Assembly (NCBI RefSeq): GCF_900111345.1
Contig: NZ_FOGY01000002.1
Span: forward strand, 62,001-126,000
DNA length: 64,000 nucleotides
From: Psychrobacillus sp. OK032
GTDB taxonomy: Bacteria > Bacillota > Bacilli > Bacillales_A > Planococcaceae
Direction of reading: 5' to 3'
In this document: piece by piece, positions 1 through 8,821 of the stretch
Numbering within the stretch: position 1 is the first letter of the stretch
Layout: every line of letters begins with the position of its first letter
Program-made: the position numbers and the translations under genes
The notes under the pieces: model-generated
Seen by the model: the letters and a program-made list of their open reading frames with translations, nothing else
The model's database searches: none
Told to the model about the DNA's origin: nothing

Positions 1-2
1 AT

Positions 3-668
3 GATCATTTATTAACGATTGGATTTGTTATTTCAGTTGCAGTCCCAACTGGAGTAACAAGTGTCATTTGGGTCAAAATGTGTAAAGGTCATGTACCACT
101 TAGTTTATCGATTGTTTTAATCGATACATTATTATCACCACTAATTATGCCTTTTTTATTGCAAATAATTGTAGGGGAAAGCATTACTATTGATACAACA
201 TCACTTATCTTCGACTTATTGTGGATGATTGTACTGCCTTCAATTGCTGGAGTTATACTTAATGAAGTGTCAAAAGGTTCTATTCAAATAAATTTAGGGA
301 AATACTTAGCACCGCTTTCAAAATTAAGTCTTTTTGGGGTGGTAATGATTAATAGTAGTGCTGTAGCACCTTATCTAAAAGATATTAGTTGGGAATTAAT
401 CGGTGTTATATTCGTTGTATTTTCTCTCTCTATCTCAGGTTATATTTTTGCTATGCTGCTTGGCCGATTTATCTGGAAAGATTCCAGTATTCTAACATCA
501 TTTGTTTTCATCGGTGGAATGAGAAATATAGCTGTTGGTGTTATTGTGGCAACGACGTATTTCCCTTCAAAAGTCGCAATGCCTGTAGTTTTTGGAATGC
601 TGTTCCAACAAGTACTTGCTGCAATATTTAGTAAAGTGATTCAAAAACCAATTAGAAATTTCCAGTAA
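3..668 (+). CDS. Bile acid:sodium symporter family protein (5' partial)
   Basis: The reading frame is open from the left edge, so the N-terminus lies outside the window. The visible 221 residues are strongly hydrophobic with about seven membrane segments. The segment VPTGVTSVIW followed by a glycine-rich turn and the later GGMRN and FGMLFQQ stretches fit the BASS (bile acid:Na+ symporter, YocS-like) family, which imports organic anions with sodium. The substrate cannot be told from sequence. No operon partner is visible downstream; the next gene starts 136 bases later. Confidence 0.75.
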   Translation, partial: DHLLTIGFVISVAVPTGVTSVIWVKMCKGHVPLSLSIVLIDTLLSPLIMPFLLQIIVGESITIDTTSLIFDLLWMIVLPSIAGVILNEVSKGSIQINLGKYLAPLSKLSLFGVVMINSSAVAPYLKDISWELIGVIFVVFSLSISGYIFAMLLGRFIWKDSSILTSFVFIGGMRNIAVGVIVATTYFPSKVAMPVVFGMLFQQVLAAIFSKVIQKPIRNFQ

Positions 669-804
669 ACAATTACCAGTTTAGACATTGCTTATCTCCT
701 CTACTTCAAAAATTGGTCTGTGTATCTTTTTACATAAGCATTTCTTTAAAAGCATACAATTAAGTTGGGTTATCTTATTTTTTTAAATGGAGGCTGCCTA
801 ATTA

Positions 805-1062
805 ATGAAAGATAGTGAAAGCAATAATCAAAATAATAAAGATTCAAATACAGTGATTCGTGCAGCAGAACTTGCTGTCGTGGGTGAATTATTATCTACA
901 CTTGGTAATGTAATATCTAGAATTGCCTCTGCACTTGAAGTGGAAGAAGAACGGCATGGACAAAATGACAATAAAGATATGCAGAAACAGATTGACTATC
1001 TGACTATTGAACTTGAAAGACTTAAAAAGCAAATAAATAGGGGTAATCCTAGTTGGCTATAG
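805..1062 (+). CDS. Small hypothetical protein with C-terminal coiled coil
   Basis: This is an 85-residue protein with a polar Asn/Asp/Lys-rich start, a central amphipathic stretch (about residues 18-45), and a heptad-like charged helix at about 52-80 that could form a coiled coil. A GGAGG site lies 11 bases before the ATG. I do not recognise the family. It has no signal peptide or membrane segment, so it is probably cytosolic. It may be a small regulatory or structural protein; no function can be assigned. Confidence 0.55.
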   Translation: MKDSESNNQNNKDSNTVIRAAELAVVGELLSTLGNVISRIASALEVEEERHGQNDNKDMQKQIDYLTIELERLKKQINRGNPSWL

Positions 1063-1235
1063 AAACCTTCTCATAACCACAATATTGTAATATTACCCGT
1101 TATTAGCTTCCTATGTTATACGAAGACACTCTAACTGGTCTCCTTACCACAAAGTACCTGTATCTATTAATCATACTCCATAGTAATATAGTAGAGTTCT
1201 AATACTACTTTCAAACTAGAGGAGCATGGAGTTAA

Positions 1236-2750
1236 GTGGAAAAAATACTTCCAATTTTTATTATATTTACTTTATTTTTAAGCGTTGGACCTATACAAAG
1301 TACAGCCGCCGGTAATACACTTTCCGTTGGTACCGTTCAAATAGATAACGTTCAAGTATTAAGTTTACCTAGACAAGGTTCAACTGTTATCACAACATTA
1401 AAGAAAAGTGATGAATTCCCTGTACTATCTAAAGTTTTAGGAGACTCATCTACCTTTATCATGCATACTGTGATTTCTGGAAATACATTATGGAAAATTG
1501 CAAACCAATATGGTGTCTCACTGAGTGACCTTCAAAGAGCTAACAAGTTTACTACATCAGAAATCCGAATAGGACAACAATTAATAATTCCACAAAAATC
1601 CAATGTATACACTGTTATTAAAGGTGATACTATATGGAAAATTTCCAACAAATACGGAGTATCTATGAGTGATATGATCAAATTAAACAATTTACGATCT
1701 TCATACCTAGATGTCGGACAGAAATTATTAATTCCTGACTATTACGTACAACTTCAGTTGCTTGGCGGTAAAAAAGGGTGGGTTAAGAGTTCTCTTTTAC
1801 AACTAAAGTCACAAGAACGAATCGTAATGGGTTGGAAATATAACGGGAGCTCTCAGAATTATGCCCGACAATTGAACCATTCGAACTTAAATGTTGTATC
1901 ACCTCGTTGGTATACTTTAACCAATTCGGGTAATTTTGTTTCCATCACATCCGATACAAAATATCTAAAGGATGCACATAGTAAAGGCAAGAAGGTTTGG
2001 CCACTATTTGGGAATAAATTCGACCCAGTTTTGACTGATACAGTATTAAATAATGCTGCAAATCGTCAAAAATTAGTATCGGCACTAAAGAATTCTTTGA
2101 TTCAAACAAAAAGCGACGGAATCAATGTAGACTTTGAAAACATCGACCCGAAAAACAAGCAAGATTTCGTTTTTTTCATCACCGAACTGAAAAAAGCACT
2201 TCAGCCGCATGGTATTAAAGTATCTGTTGACGTTACTCGTGAAAACATCGATCCTTTTTGGTCAGGAAGCCTTGATCGTAAAGAGTTAGGCAAGATTGCT
2301 GATTATATCGTAATGATGGGCTATGACGAACATTGGGGAGGGAGTCCGGTAGCTGGATCTGTCGCATCTATTCCATGGGTTAAAGAAGGTGTTGAACTTT
2401 TAATGAAGGACGTCCCATCTCATAAAATCGTCTTAGCAGTACCGTTCTATACAAGAGAATGGGTCACTAATTTAACAACAAAAAAAGTGAATAGTATTGA
2501 TCGCACAATGGATGAGGTGGAGAGAATCATCTCCTCCAAAGGTCTAATAAAGGTTTGGGATCCAACAACTCAGCAAAATTATGTTGAATATACAGCAAAC
2601 GGAGAGAAACACCAAATCTGGGTGGAGGATAAACAATCGATCAAACTTCGTATCGACCTGGCAAACCAATTTAATTTAGGCGGTGTTGCTGCTTGGTATA
2701 TTGGTTCGGAAACACTTGATATTTGGGATGTATACCATTTTAATAAGTAA
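1236..2750 (+). CDS. LysM / GH18 spore-type peptidoglycan glycosidase
   Basis: This 504-residue secreted protein starts with a signal peptide (about 1-25, cleavage near STAAG), followed by an SH3-like stretch, two LysM repeats (about 76-118 and 124-167; each with GxTxWKI and GQxLxIP) and a glycoside hydrolase family 18 domain from about 195 to the end. The catalytic DGINVDFEN motif is near residues 293-303, with Glu as acid/base. The architecture resembles SleL/YaaH cortex-lytic N-acetylglucosaminidases that act on muramic-lactam peptidoglycan during germination. The start is GTG, with TAGAGGAG 12 bases upstream. A hairpin terminator follows. The cortex role is family knowledge; cell-wall hydrolysis in vegetative growth is an alternative. 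Confidence 0.85.
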   Translation: MEKILPIFIIFTLFLSVGPIQSTAAGNTLSVGTVQIDNVQVLSLPRQGSTVITTLKKSDEFPVLSKVLGDSSTFIMHTVISGNTLWKIANQYGVSLSDLQRANKFTTSEIRIGQQLIIPQKSNVYTVIKGDTIWKISNKYGVSMSDMIKLNNLRSSYLDVGQKLLIPDYYVQLQLLGGKKGWVKSSLLQLKSQERIVMGWKYNGSSQNYARQLNHSNLNVVSPRWYTLTNSGNFVSITSDTKYLKDAHSKGKKVWPLFGNKFDPVLTDTVLNNAANRQKLVSALKNSLIQTKSDGINVDFENIDPKNKQDFVFFITELKKALQPHGIKVSVDVTRENIDPFWSGSLDRKELGKIADYIVMMGYDEHWGGSPVAGSVASIPWVKEGVELLMKDVPSHKIVLAVPFYTREWVTNLTTKKVNSIDRTMDEVERIISSKGLIKVWDPTTQQNYVEYTANGEKHQIWVEDKQSIKLRIDLANQFNLGGVAAWYIGSETLDIWDVYHFNK

Positions 2751-2790
2751 TTGGATAGGAAACTAATTTAAAACTTGGAGATCTAAATAC

Positions 2791-2832
2791 AACCTAGGTA
2801 CGTTATTTAAACGGACTCAGGTTGTTTTTTTT
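2791..2832 (+). terminator. Rho-independent terminator after the GH18 gene
   Basis: Arms ACAACCT and AGGTTGT are separated by a loop of about 20 bases, and the second arm runs directly into eight or more T residues. It lies 40 bases after the GH18 stop codon. Confidence 0.7.
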
Positions 2833-2896
2833 ATATTCTATATTGATTTCGAACTCTCTCACCTGTTCAATATTCACTCCTAAAATATAATCTTCG

Positions 2897-3145
2897 CTAA
2901 TATCTTGACAGAATGGCTAGAAAAATACATATGCCTGCTAAAGTAAAGAAAAAGAGAGAGTTTCTGAGATTCCTCCTCATTTTAATACCATAAGCACAAA
3001 AAAAGATAGCCGCAGAAATTTTGGAAAACATTTGAAAATAACTATTATCTGAAAATAATGAACTACTAAAAACAATCGAAATAAGCAACGTTGTACAGAT
3101 TAGTATTTTAAACCATAAAGGCTCTCTTAAGAATTGCCTTAACAT
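2897..3145 (-). CDS. Small hypothetical membrane protein
   Basis: The protein has two to three hydrophobic helices with a basic loop between them (KMRRNLRN) and no recognised family. An upstream TTG at 3223 would give 108 residues, but an AAAGGAT ribosome site sits 8 bases before the ATG at 3145, giving 82 residues that begin with a short amphipathic stretch and then the first membrane helix; I prefer this start. It is isolated, on the opposite strand to its neighbours. It is probably an integral membrane protein of unknown role. Confidence 0.5.
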   Translation of the reverse strand: MLRQFLREPLWFKILICTTLLISIVFSSSLFSDNSYFQMFSKISAAIFFCAYGIKMRRNLRNSLFFFTLAGICIFLAILSRY

Positions 3146-3375
3146 AAATTTTATCCTTTGTATGACAGGACCCCACCCTTCATGAGAATTTTCAGTGCAA
3201 TATAACATATGGCATTTTTCCAAAATTCATACTTTCTTTGATTTACAATACTTCTGCATTTTTCCCTAATTTTCATGCAATAACGAGTATGTTGCGAAAG
3301 GTTGGAAAAGCTTTAGAAGGTTATTATTTCAACTATATAAACATATGATTGGAATAACATCTAAGGAGGAGAAAT

Positions 3376-3792
3376 GTGAGAAAAAGCAAGCATCTTTTTG
3401 GCGGTGCAGTATTTTTTGTATTGATGCTCTTTGTATTGTTTTTCTATCCCCAGCCTTTTGGAGTTGAAAGAGAAACTAGTGGACAACTTTTTCAAATTTC
3501 CAAAGAGGAAGAGAAGGCTTTGAATGATTTTCAAGAATATCTTTACGCAGAGGGAGGGTTCTTTGAGCAAGTAGGAGTCGGTATGGAGAAAGCAGGATAC
3601 GACGACTTTTCGATTGCTGCCATGTTATATACTACAGATGATATTAGGCTTGACATCATATTACATAATATAAGAGAAGTTACAGAACATCACCAAAAAG
3701 AAATAACTCAGATTTTATACGATATGATGATCAAGTATCACATAGACCAAAAGGCTTTTACAATTCAGGTAAGTTCCACTAACAGTTCATAA
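3376..3792 (+). CDS. Hypothetical N-terminally anchored extracytoplasmic protein
   Basis: This is a 138-residue protein with one N-terminal membrane segment (about residues 8-25) after a basic MRKSK start, then a soluble, mostly helical acidic domain. It starts at GTG, 6 bases after an excellent AAGGAGGA site. The soluble part would lie outside the cytoplasmic membrane. I do not recognise the family. It is followed by a decayed operon on the other strand, so no functional context is available. Confidence 0.6.
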   Translation: MRKSKHLFGGAVFFVLMLFVLFFYPQPFGVERETSGQLFQISKEEEKALNDFQEYLYAEGGFFEQVGVGMEKAGYDDFSIAAMLYTTDDIRLDIILHNIREVTEHHQKEITQILYDMMIKYHIDQKAFTIQVSSTNSS

Positions 3793-3876
3793 TTGAATAT
3801 CAAATTGACTTATAACTCAACATACATAAACGCAACTCGAAGGAAAACATCTGCTCCCTTTATCCTTAACACTAGA

Positions 3877-4592
3877 TTATTTAACACGAACTTCATTTGC
3901 TATAAAGCTACTCGAAACTAAGTCTTTACGTCTATATACACTTAGCACGATTCCAATTAAAAAGGCATTAAACAAAGTAGGCATCAATCCGTAGCTGATA
4001 AATGGCAATGACATAGAAATAATAGAAAAAAAGCCTAATGTCATTAAGATATTGGTAACTAGCTGAACAGTAAAAGCGCAACCGCACCCAAAAGAAGAAG
4101 CTTCCCGTAAGGAGAATGTATTTTCCGAGCAATCATAATAATCCGAATGATAAACAAGTAAAGGATTAATACAAGTACAATCGCAAACAGCCAGTCAAAG
4201 TAGGAAGTTAGACTTGCAAAAACAAAGTTTGTATGAGCCTCTGGAAAAGATTCATTCACTAATGGGTCCCCAAGCCAGCCCGCTTTTGACAGTTAATCTT
4301 TTAAGAGCAATATCAACTTAAACCCAATGCGATAACTAGTAATATAACTGTAAACCAGTTTACTTTCGGCCGATAAAGCTTATTAAGACTTTGTCCAAGT
4401 GTTATAGGACTTCCCATTTGCTCCACTGCCTTTACTTCTGCATCTACTTCGTTAAGCCCTTTTTCAATCCAATCGTTTTTAACTTCTGTTATATGATAAT
4501 CAAGTTCAGCTGAAACAAATTCCTTTGCCTCTTTTGAACGGATTTGATTTTGCACTTCATTTAAATAGGATTGACTACTTTTTTCTACTCAA
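3877..4592 (-). pseudogene. Decayed FtsW/RodA/SpoVE-family gene with N-terminal HAAS-type domain
   Basis: Three pieces of one gene remain. The N-terminal piece (4592-4313) has a GGGAGG site and TTG start, then goes out of frame at a run of six A; with one A removed it reads MSRKSSQSYLNEVQNQIRSK and continues into a HAAS-type permease prefix domain and the start of a membrane helix. The core of the membrane domain is missing (deletion near 4312-4295). The second piece contains the FtsW-like SFPEAHTNFVFA loop and ends early near 4062 because of a frameshift. The last piece, in another frame (about 4070-3877), carries LPFISYG and YRRKDL, typical of FtsW C-termini. Family members of this type sit with PadR regulators and ECF sigma factors, as here. 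It cannot encode a working flippase/polymerase. Confidence 0.8.
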
Positions 4593-4602
4593 ATTTACCT
4601 CC

Positions 4603-4965
4603 CTAATAATGCTTTGAATGCAAATGGTTTAGTTGTATACTGTTTTTCCCATTTTCGTATAGTTTTGTTCCTTTATTGTTTAGTTGGTAATGTTTAATAT
4701 TTGAGTCGTTCCAGCATGAATGTATGTAACCATCCTGTTCCATCTGATGCAAGAACGTATATACGATCCATTCATTTTCCTCAATTTTACGGATTCCTCT
4801 TCCTCTCAAGAATTTCACCAATTCATAACCTGTTTTTTCTTGTACTAGCAGCTGCATGACAGATAAAAAGATAGTATCTTCATTTTCTTCTGCACACATT
4901 TTTTCTTGAATCTTTTTACGATGTTGCTCAATAAAATTAAATTCCGAAAATGTTGTTTTATCCAT
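4603..4965 (-). CDS. PadR-like winged-helix regulator
   Basis: This 120-residue protein has a winged-helix core at about residues 30-100 (LLVQEKTGYELVKFLRGRG, then EENEWIVYTFLHQMEQDGYI and a wing with Trp and LxxKG). This is the layout of PadR-type repressors that co-occur with HAAS-domain membrane proteins. It is followed 10 bases later by the decayed FtsW-like gene and preceded by the broken sigma factor gene, so it was the middle gene of a three-gene operon. The reading frame itself is intact, but its partners are not, so function is doubtful. Confidence 0.7.
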   Translation of the reverse strand: MDKTTFSEFNFIEQHRKKIQEKMCAEENEDTIFLSVMQLLVQEKTGYELVKFLRGRGIRKIEENEWIVYTFLHQMEQDGYIHSCWNDSNIKHYQLNNKGTKLYENGKNSIQLNHLHSKHY

Positions 4966-4995
4966 CTTTTTCCAAGTTTTTTTAACGCTCCTCCA

Positions 4996-5532
4996 TTACT
5001 GCTCCTCCAATCGTTCTTCTAGCAGTTCTTTGGCACGTCTGAGCCTTGTTTTAACTGTGTTAATACTAACTTCAGTTAGTACTGCTATTTCCTTGATGAG
5101 TAATTCCTCGTAGTAAAAGAGATAGATTACTTCACGGTATTTTATAGGTAATGTCATTAAGTCATAAACTAATTGATCAACGGCTTCTTTTTGAATAACT
5201 ACCTCTTCGACCATTTCTTTCTTTGCTTTTATGTACGGCGTATCTTCGGAAATAAACACATGCTTGTTATACCAGCTTTTCAGGAAATCCTTGCAATGAT
5301 TTATAGCAATTCGCCACAACCATGTTTTTATCTTAGATTTACATTTGAATGTATGGAGCGACTTATAAAGCTTTACAAATATATCTTGGGTTAAATCATC
5401 TGCAACCTCTTTGTTGTTTACATATGAAGAGACAAGCTTTAATAGATCCTGCCCATATCATCTATTCATCATCTCATTCATTAGCTTTTCCTGATCTTCT
5501 AGTTCAAATACTTCCCCAAACATTTCTTCCAC
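4996..5532 (-). pseudogene. ECF-type RNA polymerase sigma factor with in-frame stop
   Basis: Translated from the GTG at 5532 (AATGAGGT site just upstream) the frame reads VEEMFGEVFELEDQEK... then meets TGA near codon 26, after which the same frame stays open to 4996. The remainder carries region 2 (YGQDLLKLVSSYV, then DDLTQDIFVKLYKS) and region 4 (LPIKYREVIYLFYYEEL and a helix-turn-helix with INTVKTRLRRAKE). Removing three bases (TGA or GAT) at about 5456-5460 would restore ...MNRYGQDLLK, so a 3-bp insertion is the simplest explanation. A shorter protein from an internal start (for example 5319) would lack region 2. The gene leads the PadR and FtsW-like genes. Confidence 0.75.
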
Positions 5533-5617
5533 ATTACCTCATTAGACGAGATTCCTTACTGGTAGGTTTGATTATTTTCAAATGACTTCTAAGAACAATG
5601 CCATAATTTGATTGGTT

Positions 5618-5680
5618 CCCTGTGCAAGACACAATTCCAAAATGTTTCAGAATTGCTTCTGAACTGTGTCATACACAGGG
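5618..5680. repeat. Long interrupted palindrome (hairpin-forming repeat)
   Basis: Outer arms CCCTGTG/CACAGGG, then GACACA/TGTGTC after a 3-base bulge on each side, then TTCAGAA/TTCTGAA around a four-base loop. The whole 63 bases can fold into one hairpin. It lies in a 270-bp gene-free stretch between divergent genes and lacks a following T-run on either strand, so it is not an obvious terminator. It may be a remnant of a mobile element or a small dispersed repeat. Confidence 0.6.
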
Positions 5681-5754
5681 ACATTTATTAGATTACTTTT
5701 AGAGAATTAGTTAATCCGCTTAGAGAATTAATAGAGTACTGAATAGAATGAATA

Positions 5755-5772
5755 TATAATCTGCAGATTATA
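5755..5772. promoter_or_regulatory. 18-bp perfect palindrome upstream of small beta-rich protein
   Basis: TATAATCTGCAGATTATA is perfectly symmetric and begins with a consensus -10 hexamer, ending 29 bases before the ATG of the next gene. Two copies of TTAGAGAATTA lie just upstream (about 5697-5732). It could be an operator overlapping the promoter. Confidence 0.45.
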
Positions 5773-5801
5773 AATCTCTCACTATAAGGAGGTGTATTTA
5801 A

Positions 5802-6143
5802 ATGCCTTTTACAACTGGACCAATTGAAAACGTGGGAAATCAACCTGCTAATGCAACTAATGTTCGAGTTAAAATCCTCAATATTACTGGACGTCAACTT
5901 ACCGGAGTAGTTAGAGTTTTTAGACTCAATGGGACACGACGACAAATTTCCTCTACTAACTTTAGCGTAGCTGCTAATGCTTCTACTTTTTTAACCCTTG
6001 GACTTGGAGGAGCGGCTCAATATGAAGTTGAAATTGTTCCTGATCAAACCGGCGGATTGTTTTCTGTCTACGGAAGAACAGCTTCAGGTGTAATTATTAC
6101 TGCTCAACGAGTTTTACACTCAGAATTAGTACAGATTCTCTAG
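5802..6143 (+). CDS. Hypothetical beta-rich small protein
   Basis: This 113-residue protein lacks a signal peptide or membrane helix and has alternating hydrophobic residues typical of a beta-sandwich (VRVKILNITGR, VVRVFRLNG, YEVEIVPDQ). A strong AAGGAGGTG site lies 7 bases before the ATG, and a terminator directly follows, so it is a single-gene unit. The family is not recognised. Similar short, Asn/Thr-rich beta proteins occur on the spore surface in Bacillales, but that is only a guess. Confidence 0.7.
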   Translation: MPFTTGPIENVGNQPANATNVRVKILNITGRQLTGVVRVFRLNGTRRQISSTNFSVAANASTFLTLGLGGAAQYEVEIVPDQTGGLFSVYGRTASGVIITAQRVLHSELVQIL

Positions 6144-6185
6144 GTTTTATAAAAGATCTTACAAGTTAATATCTGTTTTAAAAGG

Positions 6186-6234
6186 TTGGCCCTCAATCAA
6201 TAAAATTATTGACTGAGGGCCAGCCCCCTTTATT
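6186..6234 (+). terminator. Rho-independent terminator
   Basis: GGCCCTCAAT and ATTGACTGAGGGCC arms form a strong stem, followed by a C/T-rich tract. It ends the small beta-rich gene. Confidence 0.75.
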
Positions 6235-6298
6235 ATGTCATATTTTGTTCGGCCAATTAGACAAAACAATAGCTTGTTGCGGGATTTGGACAAAAAAA

Positions 6299-6337
6299 TA
6301 AGATTAAGGGAATTTATTGCCTTCCTTAATCTTTTTT
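6299..6337. terminator. Bidirectional hairpin terminator
   Basis: AAGATTAAGG and CCTTAATCTT arms, preceded by A-rich and followed by T6. It is suited to terminate transcription from either side, including the Nudix operon on the minus strand. Confidence 0.65.
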
Positions 6338-6407
6338 ATCCACTTTGAGTTCGTTTCCTGCGTAAGGCACGGATTAGAATGGTCTTGCACAAGGACATAA
6401 CTGATTA

Positions 6408-7025
6408 CTAATCAAATATTGTCTCTTTTCCAGGATTCATCAAAAATTCAAACAGCGTTTTGATTTGAGACTCGGTATTCCTATTTGTAGAAAGCTGCGG
6501 CAAATTTTCTTCTGAGAAAAATTGAACGTTATTCGTTTCAATACCTACTGTAGGTTTCCCTCCAATAATCTCACATAAAATAAATATCTTGTAGTAATGA
6601 AAAGGTTCTGGGGGATGTGGGTGTTTATTTTTATCCAATAAAGCAATTAATCTTATTGGGATTACATCAAAACCAGATTCTTCTTTTATTTCCTTAACTA
6701 TATTCTCCGAAGGGGATAGTCCAATATCACAAAACCCACCCGGCAAAGCCCATTTATCATCAATATTTTCTTTTACCATTAAAATCTGATTATTTTTAAA
6801 AACTACACCACGAACATCCACTTTTGGTGTTTGGTAACCTGTTTCATTCGCAAATAAATCCCTAACTTTATTCATTTCAAGTTCCGTGTATTCTGCCATA
6901 ATCTCCACACTAATCTTACGTAACTCTTCGTAACGTTCAATATCATAGACATCTTTAGAGAAGGTTAATCCAGACTGTGACAATGCTTGAATTCTTTTGG
7001 CCCACTCTAACCATCGATTACTCAT
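6408..7025 (-). CDS. Nudix hydrolase, YjhB-like
   Basis: The 205-residue protein has an N-terminal helical domain (about 1-60) of the type found before some Nudix domains (hydrolases of X-linked nucleoside diphosphates), then a Nudix fold. The Nudix box starts at G97 (GFCDIGLSPSENIVKEIK followed by EESGF), with the metal-binding REXXEE pattern present as KEIKEE. Such enzymes hydrolyse a diphosphate linked to a nucleoside or other moiety. Its start ATG overlaps the stop of the upstream HAD gene by 4 bases (ATGA), so the two are co-translated and may act on the same phosphorylated metabolites. Confidence 0.85.
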   Translation of the reverse strand: MSNRWLEWAKRIQALSQSGLTFSKDVYDIERYEELRKISVEIMAEYTELEMNKVRDLFANETGYQTPKVDVRGVVFKNNQILMVKENIDDKWALPGGFCDIGLSPSENIVKEIKEESGFDVIPIRLIALLDKNKHPHPPEPFHYYKIFILCEIIGGKPTVGIETNNVQFFSEENLPQLSTNRNTESQIKTLFEFLMNPGKETIFD

Positions 7026-7666
7026 AAAATACCTACTTTAAAGGAACTTTTAAATTCCTTTACACTTTTGATGATTAAATTTGGTTCTTCGCTAAATGTA
7101 GATGTTTGGTATTCTGGTAACCACTGTACACCAATAGTAAAGACATTAGCTTTTACTCCCGCAACAATATCAGCATCACTATCTCCAATATAAATTGCCT
7201 CAGAATTTTTAACTTCTATAATGGATAAGGCCTTCAGTAAACCCTCGGGGTCAGGTTTTGGATTTATTACATCATCACCAGTTATTATGACATCAAACAT
7301 TCCCACCATATTCAACGCTTTTAGAGAGATGTCCAAGCTTCTTTTTGCCTTTCCAGTAAAAATCCCTATTTTTATATCTTTCTCTTTTAATGACTTTAAT
7401 AGATCAAGTATTTCTGGATTACTCTCCACCAAATCATTATGTAATTCTGAATACTTTTCATAATAATATTCAATTGCGTCTTCCTTATTAATATTTGAAA
7501 GATTATTTCTAATAATACCTGTTTCCGAAGGACCAAACATTTCCTTTATTTCTTTTGAAGTAAGATCCTTATTATCAAATACTTTAAACACATGTTGAAA
7601 AGCATAAAAACAAATCGGTAATGTATTCGCCAATGTCCCATCAAAATCAAATATGATAGCTTTCAT
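7022..7666 (-). CDS. HAD-superfamily phosphatase
   Basis: The 214-residue protein shows the HAD motifs in order: FDFDGT with nucleophile D7 and D9, TGK near residue 104, a Lys in KPDP near 137, and GDSDAD near 163. The cap after motif I is the alpha-helical type of phosphoglycolate phosphatase/PpaX relatives. It hydrolyses small phosphate esters or pyrophosphate. It is the first gene of a two-gene operon with the Nudix hydrolase. The substrate is not predictable. Confidence 0.85.
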   Translation of the reverse strand: MKAIIFDFDGTLANTLPICFYAFQHVFKVFDNKDLTSKEIKEMFGPSETGIIRNNLSNINKEDAIEYYYEKYSELHNDLVESNPEILDLLKSLKEKDIKIGIFTGKAKRSLDISLKALNMVGMFDVIITGDDVINPKPDPEGLLKALSIIEVKNSEAIYIGDSDADIVAGVKANVFTIGVQWLPEYQTSTFSEEPNLIIKSVKEFKSSFKVGIL

Positions 7667-7836
7667 AATTATTCCCCCGTTTTCAAATATAAAAATTCTC
7701 TATATTTTAAATTATATATACACTTACTTCTATTTACATAATATAGTAATTTTTCATATAATACTACAAGCAAAATTTATTTGAAATTTAATAGACAAAT
7801 GAAAGATGTGGAAGTATTTGTTGTTTTTCAATAATG

Positions 7837-7872
7837 ACTAGAAGAGCACTGCTAATCACAGTGCTCTTCTAG
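7837..7872. terminator. Strong palindrome after ABC operon, likely terminator
   Basis: ACTAGAAGAGCACTG and its exact complement are separated by a 6-base loop. The T-run is weak on both strands, but the position between the ABC operon stop and the next gene suggests transcription termination. Confidence 0.5.
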
Positions 7873-7888
7873 TTGATACCTATTTAAT

Positions 7889-8821
7889 TTATGCGGTGAC
7901 ATCACGCTTTGTAAACGTCCAATAGCTAATTGCCAAAAAGAAAACGAAGTAACCAACCAATACGAAAACTGAAAATGGTGTCGACATTCCTTCGATAAAG
8001 GAGCCTCCTGTTTCTATTTGGGTAAATGTATGTGAGAATAGTATATATTTCACGATTTCGTAATTACGCAAGAAAAAGGCAAATTGTGCACCGGTGAACA
8101 TAAGGAAAATGGCGATTCCAATTGCTAATGAGCTTGAACGGAAAACAGTCCCAATTGCAAAGGCAAAGCTTGCAATGATTATTACGTCACCTAATGCTAA
8201 TACATTCAACCAAATGGATTTTAGCCAATACGACACTTCCGTTACTTGACCATTCACAATCTCCAGTAGACTTCCACCTGAAGCTTCATAAAAAATCATC
8301 CCCATAATAAGCGACACGACGTAAGAGATCACAGTTAAGAAAAGCGCAAATGCAATGACCGTCAAAAATTTAGAAGTGAGAATTTTCCATCTTCGGACAG
8401 GTCGCGCCAATAGCATTTTAATGGTTCCTTGAGAGAACTCTGAAGCCACAATTCCTGCCGCTACAATGACCGTTAATAATGTGATAATTGAAGACATTCC
8501 GTATGAATCCATCATAAATCCTTCAAATTCTTTGTTGGATAGAGGAGCTACTCCTTCATCCAAACGGTATTGAAGTAACATTTGCTGATCTTCCAAGCTT
8601 TTTTTCGTTTCATCATTTAAATCCGGTACGGCCAACTGTTGTTTAACTATCGTAAGTTCTTCCGTGACTGATTGTTCCCAAGCAGGGATCTCCGTATTGC
8701 TATCTATCCATTTAGTGATTGCGACAAGTCCAATAATCATTGCAATTAGTAATGCAACCATTACCCATGTTGACTTTTTATGCCACAGCTTCATCCATTC
8801 ATTTCGAATTAGATTCAACAA
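7889..8821 (-). CDS. ABC-2 type permease
   Basis: About 310 residues with an N-terminal membrane helix, a long extracytoplasmic loop rich in charged residues (about 30-100), and five further membrane helices, as in NatB/BcrB-like ABC-2 permeases. An in-frame GTG exists at 8830, but AGGAGG sits 8 bases before the TTG at 8821, which I prefer. It overlaps the preceding ATPase gene and is the last gene of the YtrA-type operon. It would form the membrane channel for the 307-residue ATPase, probably exporting a peptide antibiotic or a cell-envelope-active compound. Confidence 0.8.
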   Translation of the reverse strand: MLNLIRNEWMKLWHKKSTWVMVALLIAMIIGLVAITKWIDSNTEIPAWEQSVTEELTIVKQQLAVPDLNDETKKSLEDQQMLLQYRLDEGVAPLSNKEFEGFMMDSYGMSSIITLLTVIVAAGIVASEFSQGTIKMLLARPVRRWKILTSKFLTVIAFALFLTVISYVVSLIMGMIFYEASGGSLLEIVNGQVTEVSYWLKSIWLNVLALGDVIIIASFAFAIGTVFRSSSLAIGIAIFLMFTGAQFAFFLRNYEIVKYILFSHTFTQIETGGSFIEGMSTPFSVFVLVGYFVFFLAISYWTFTKRDVTA

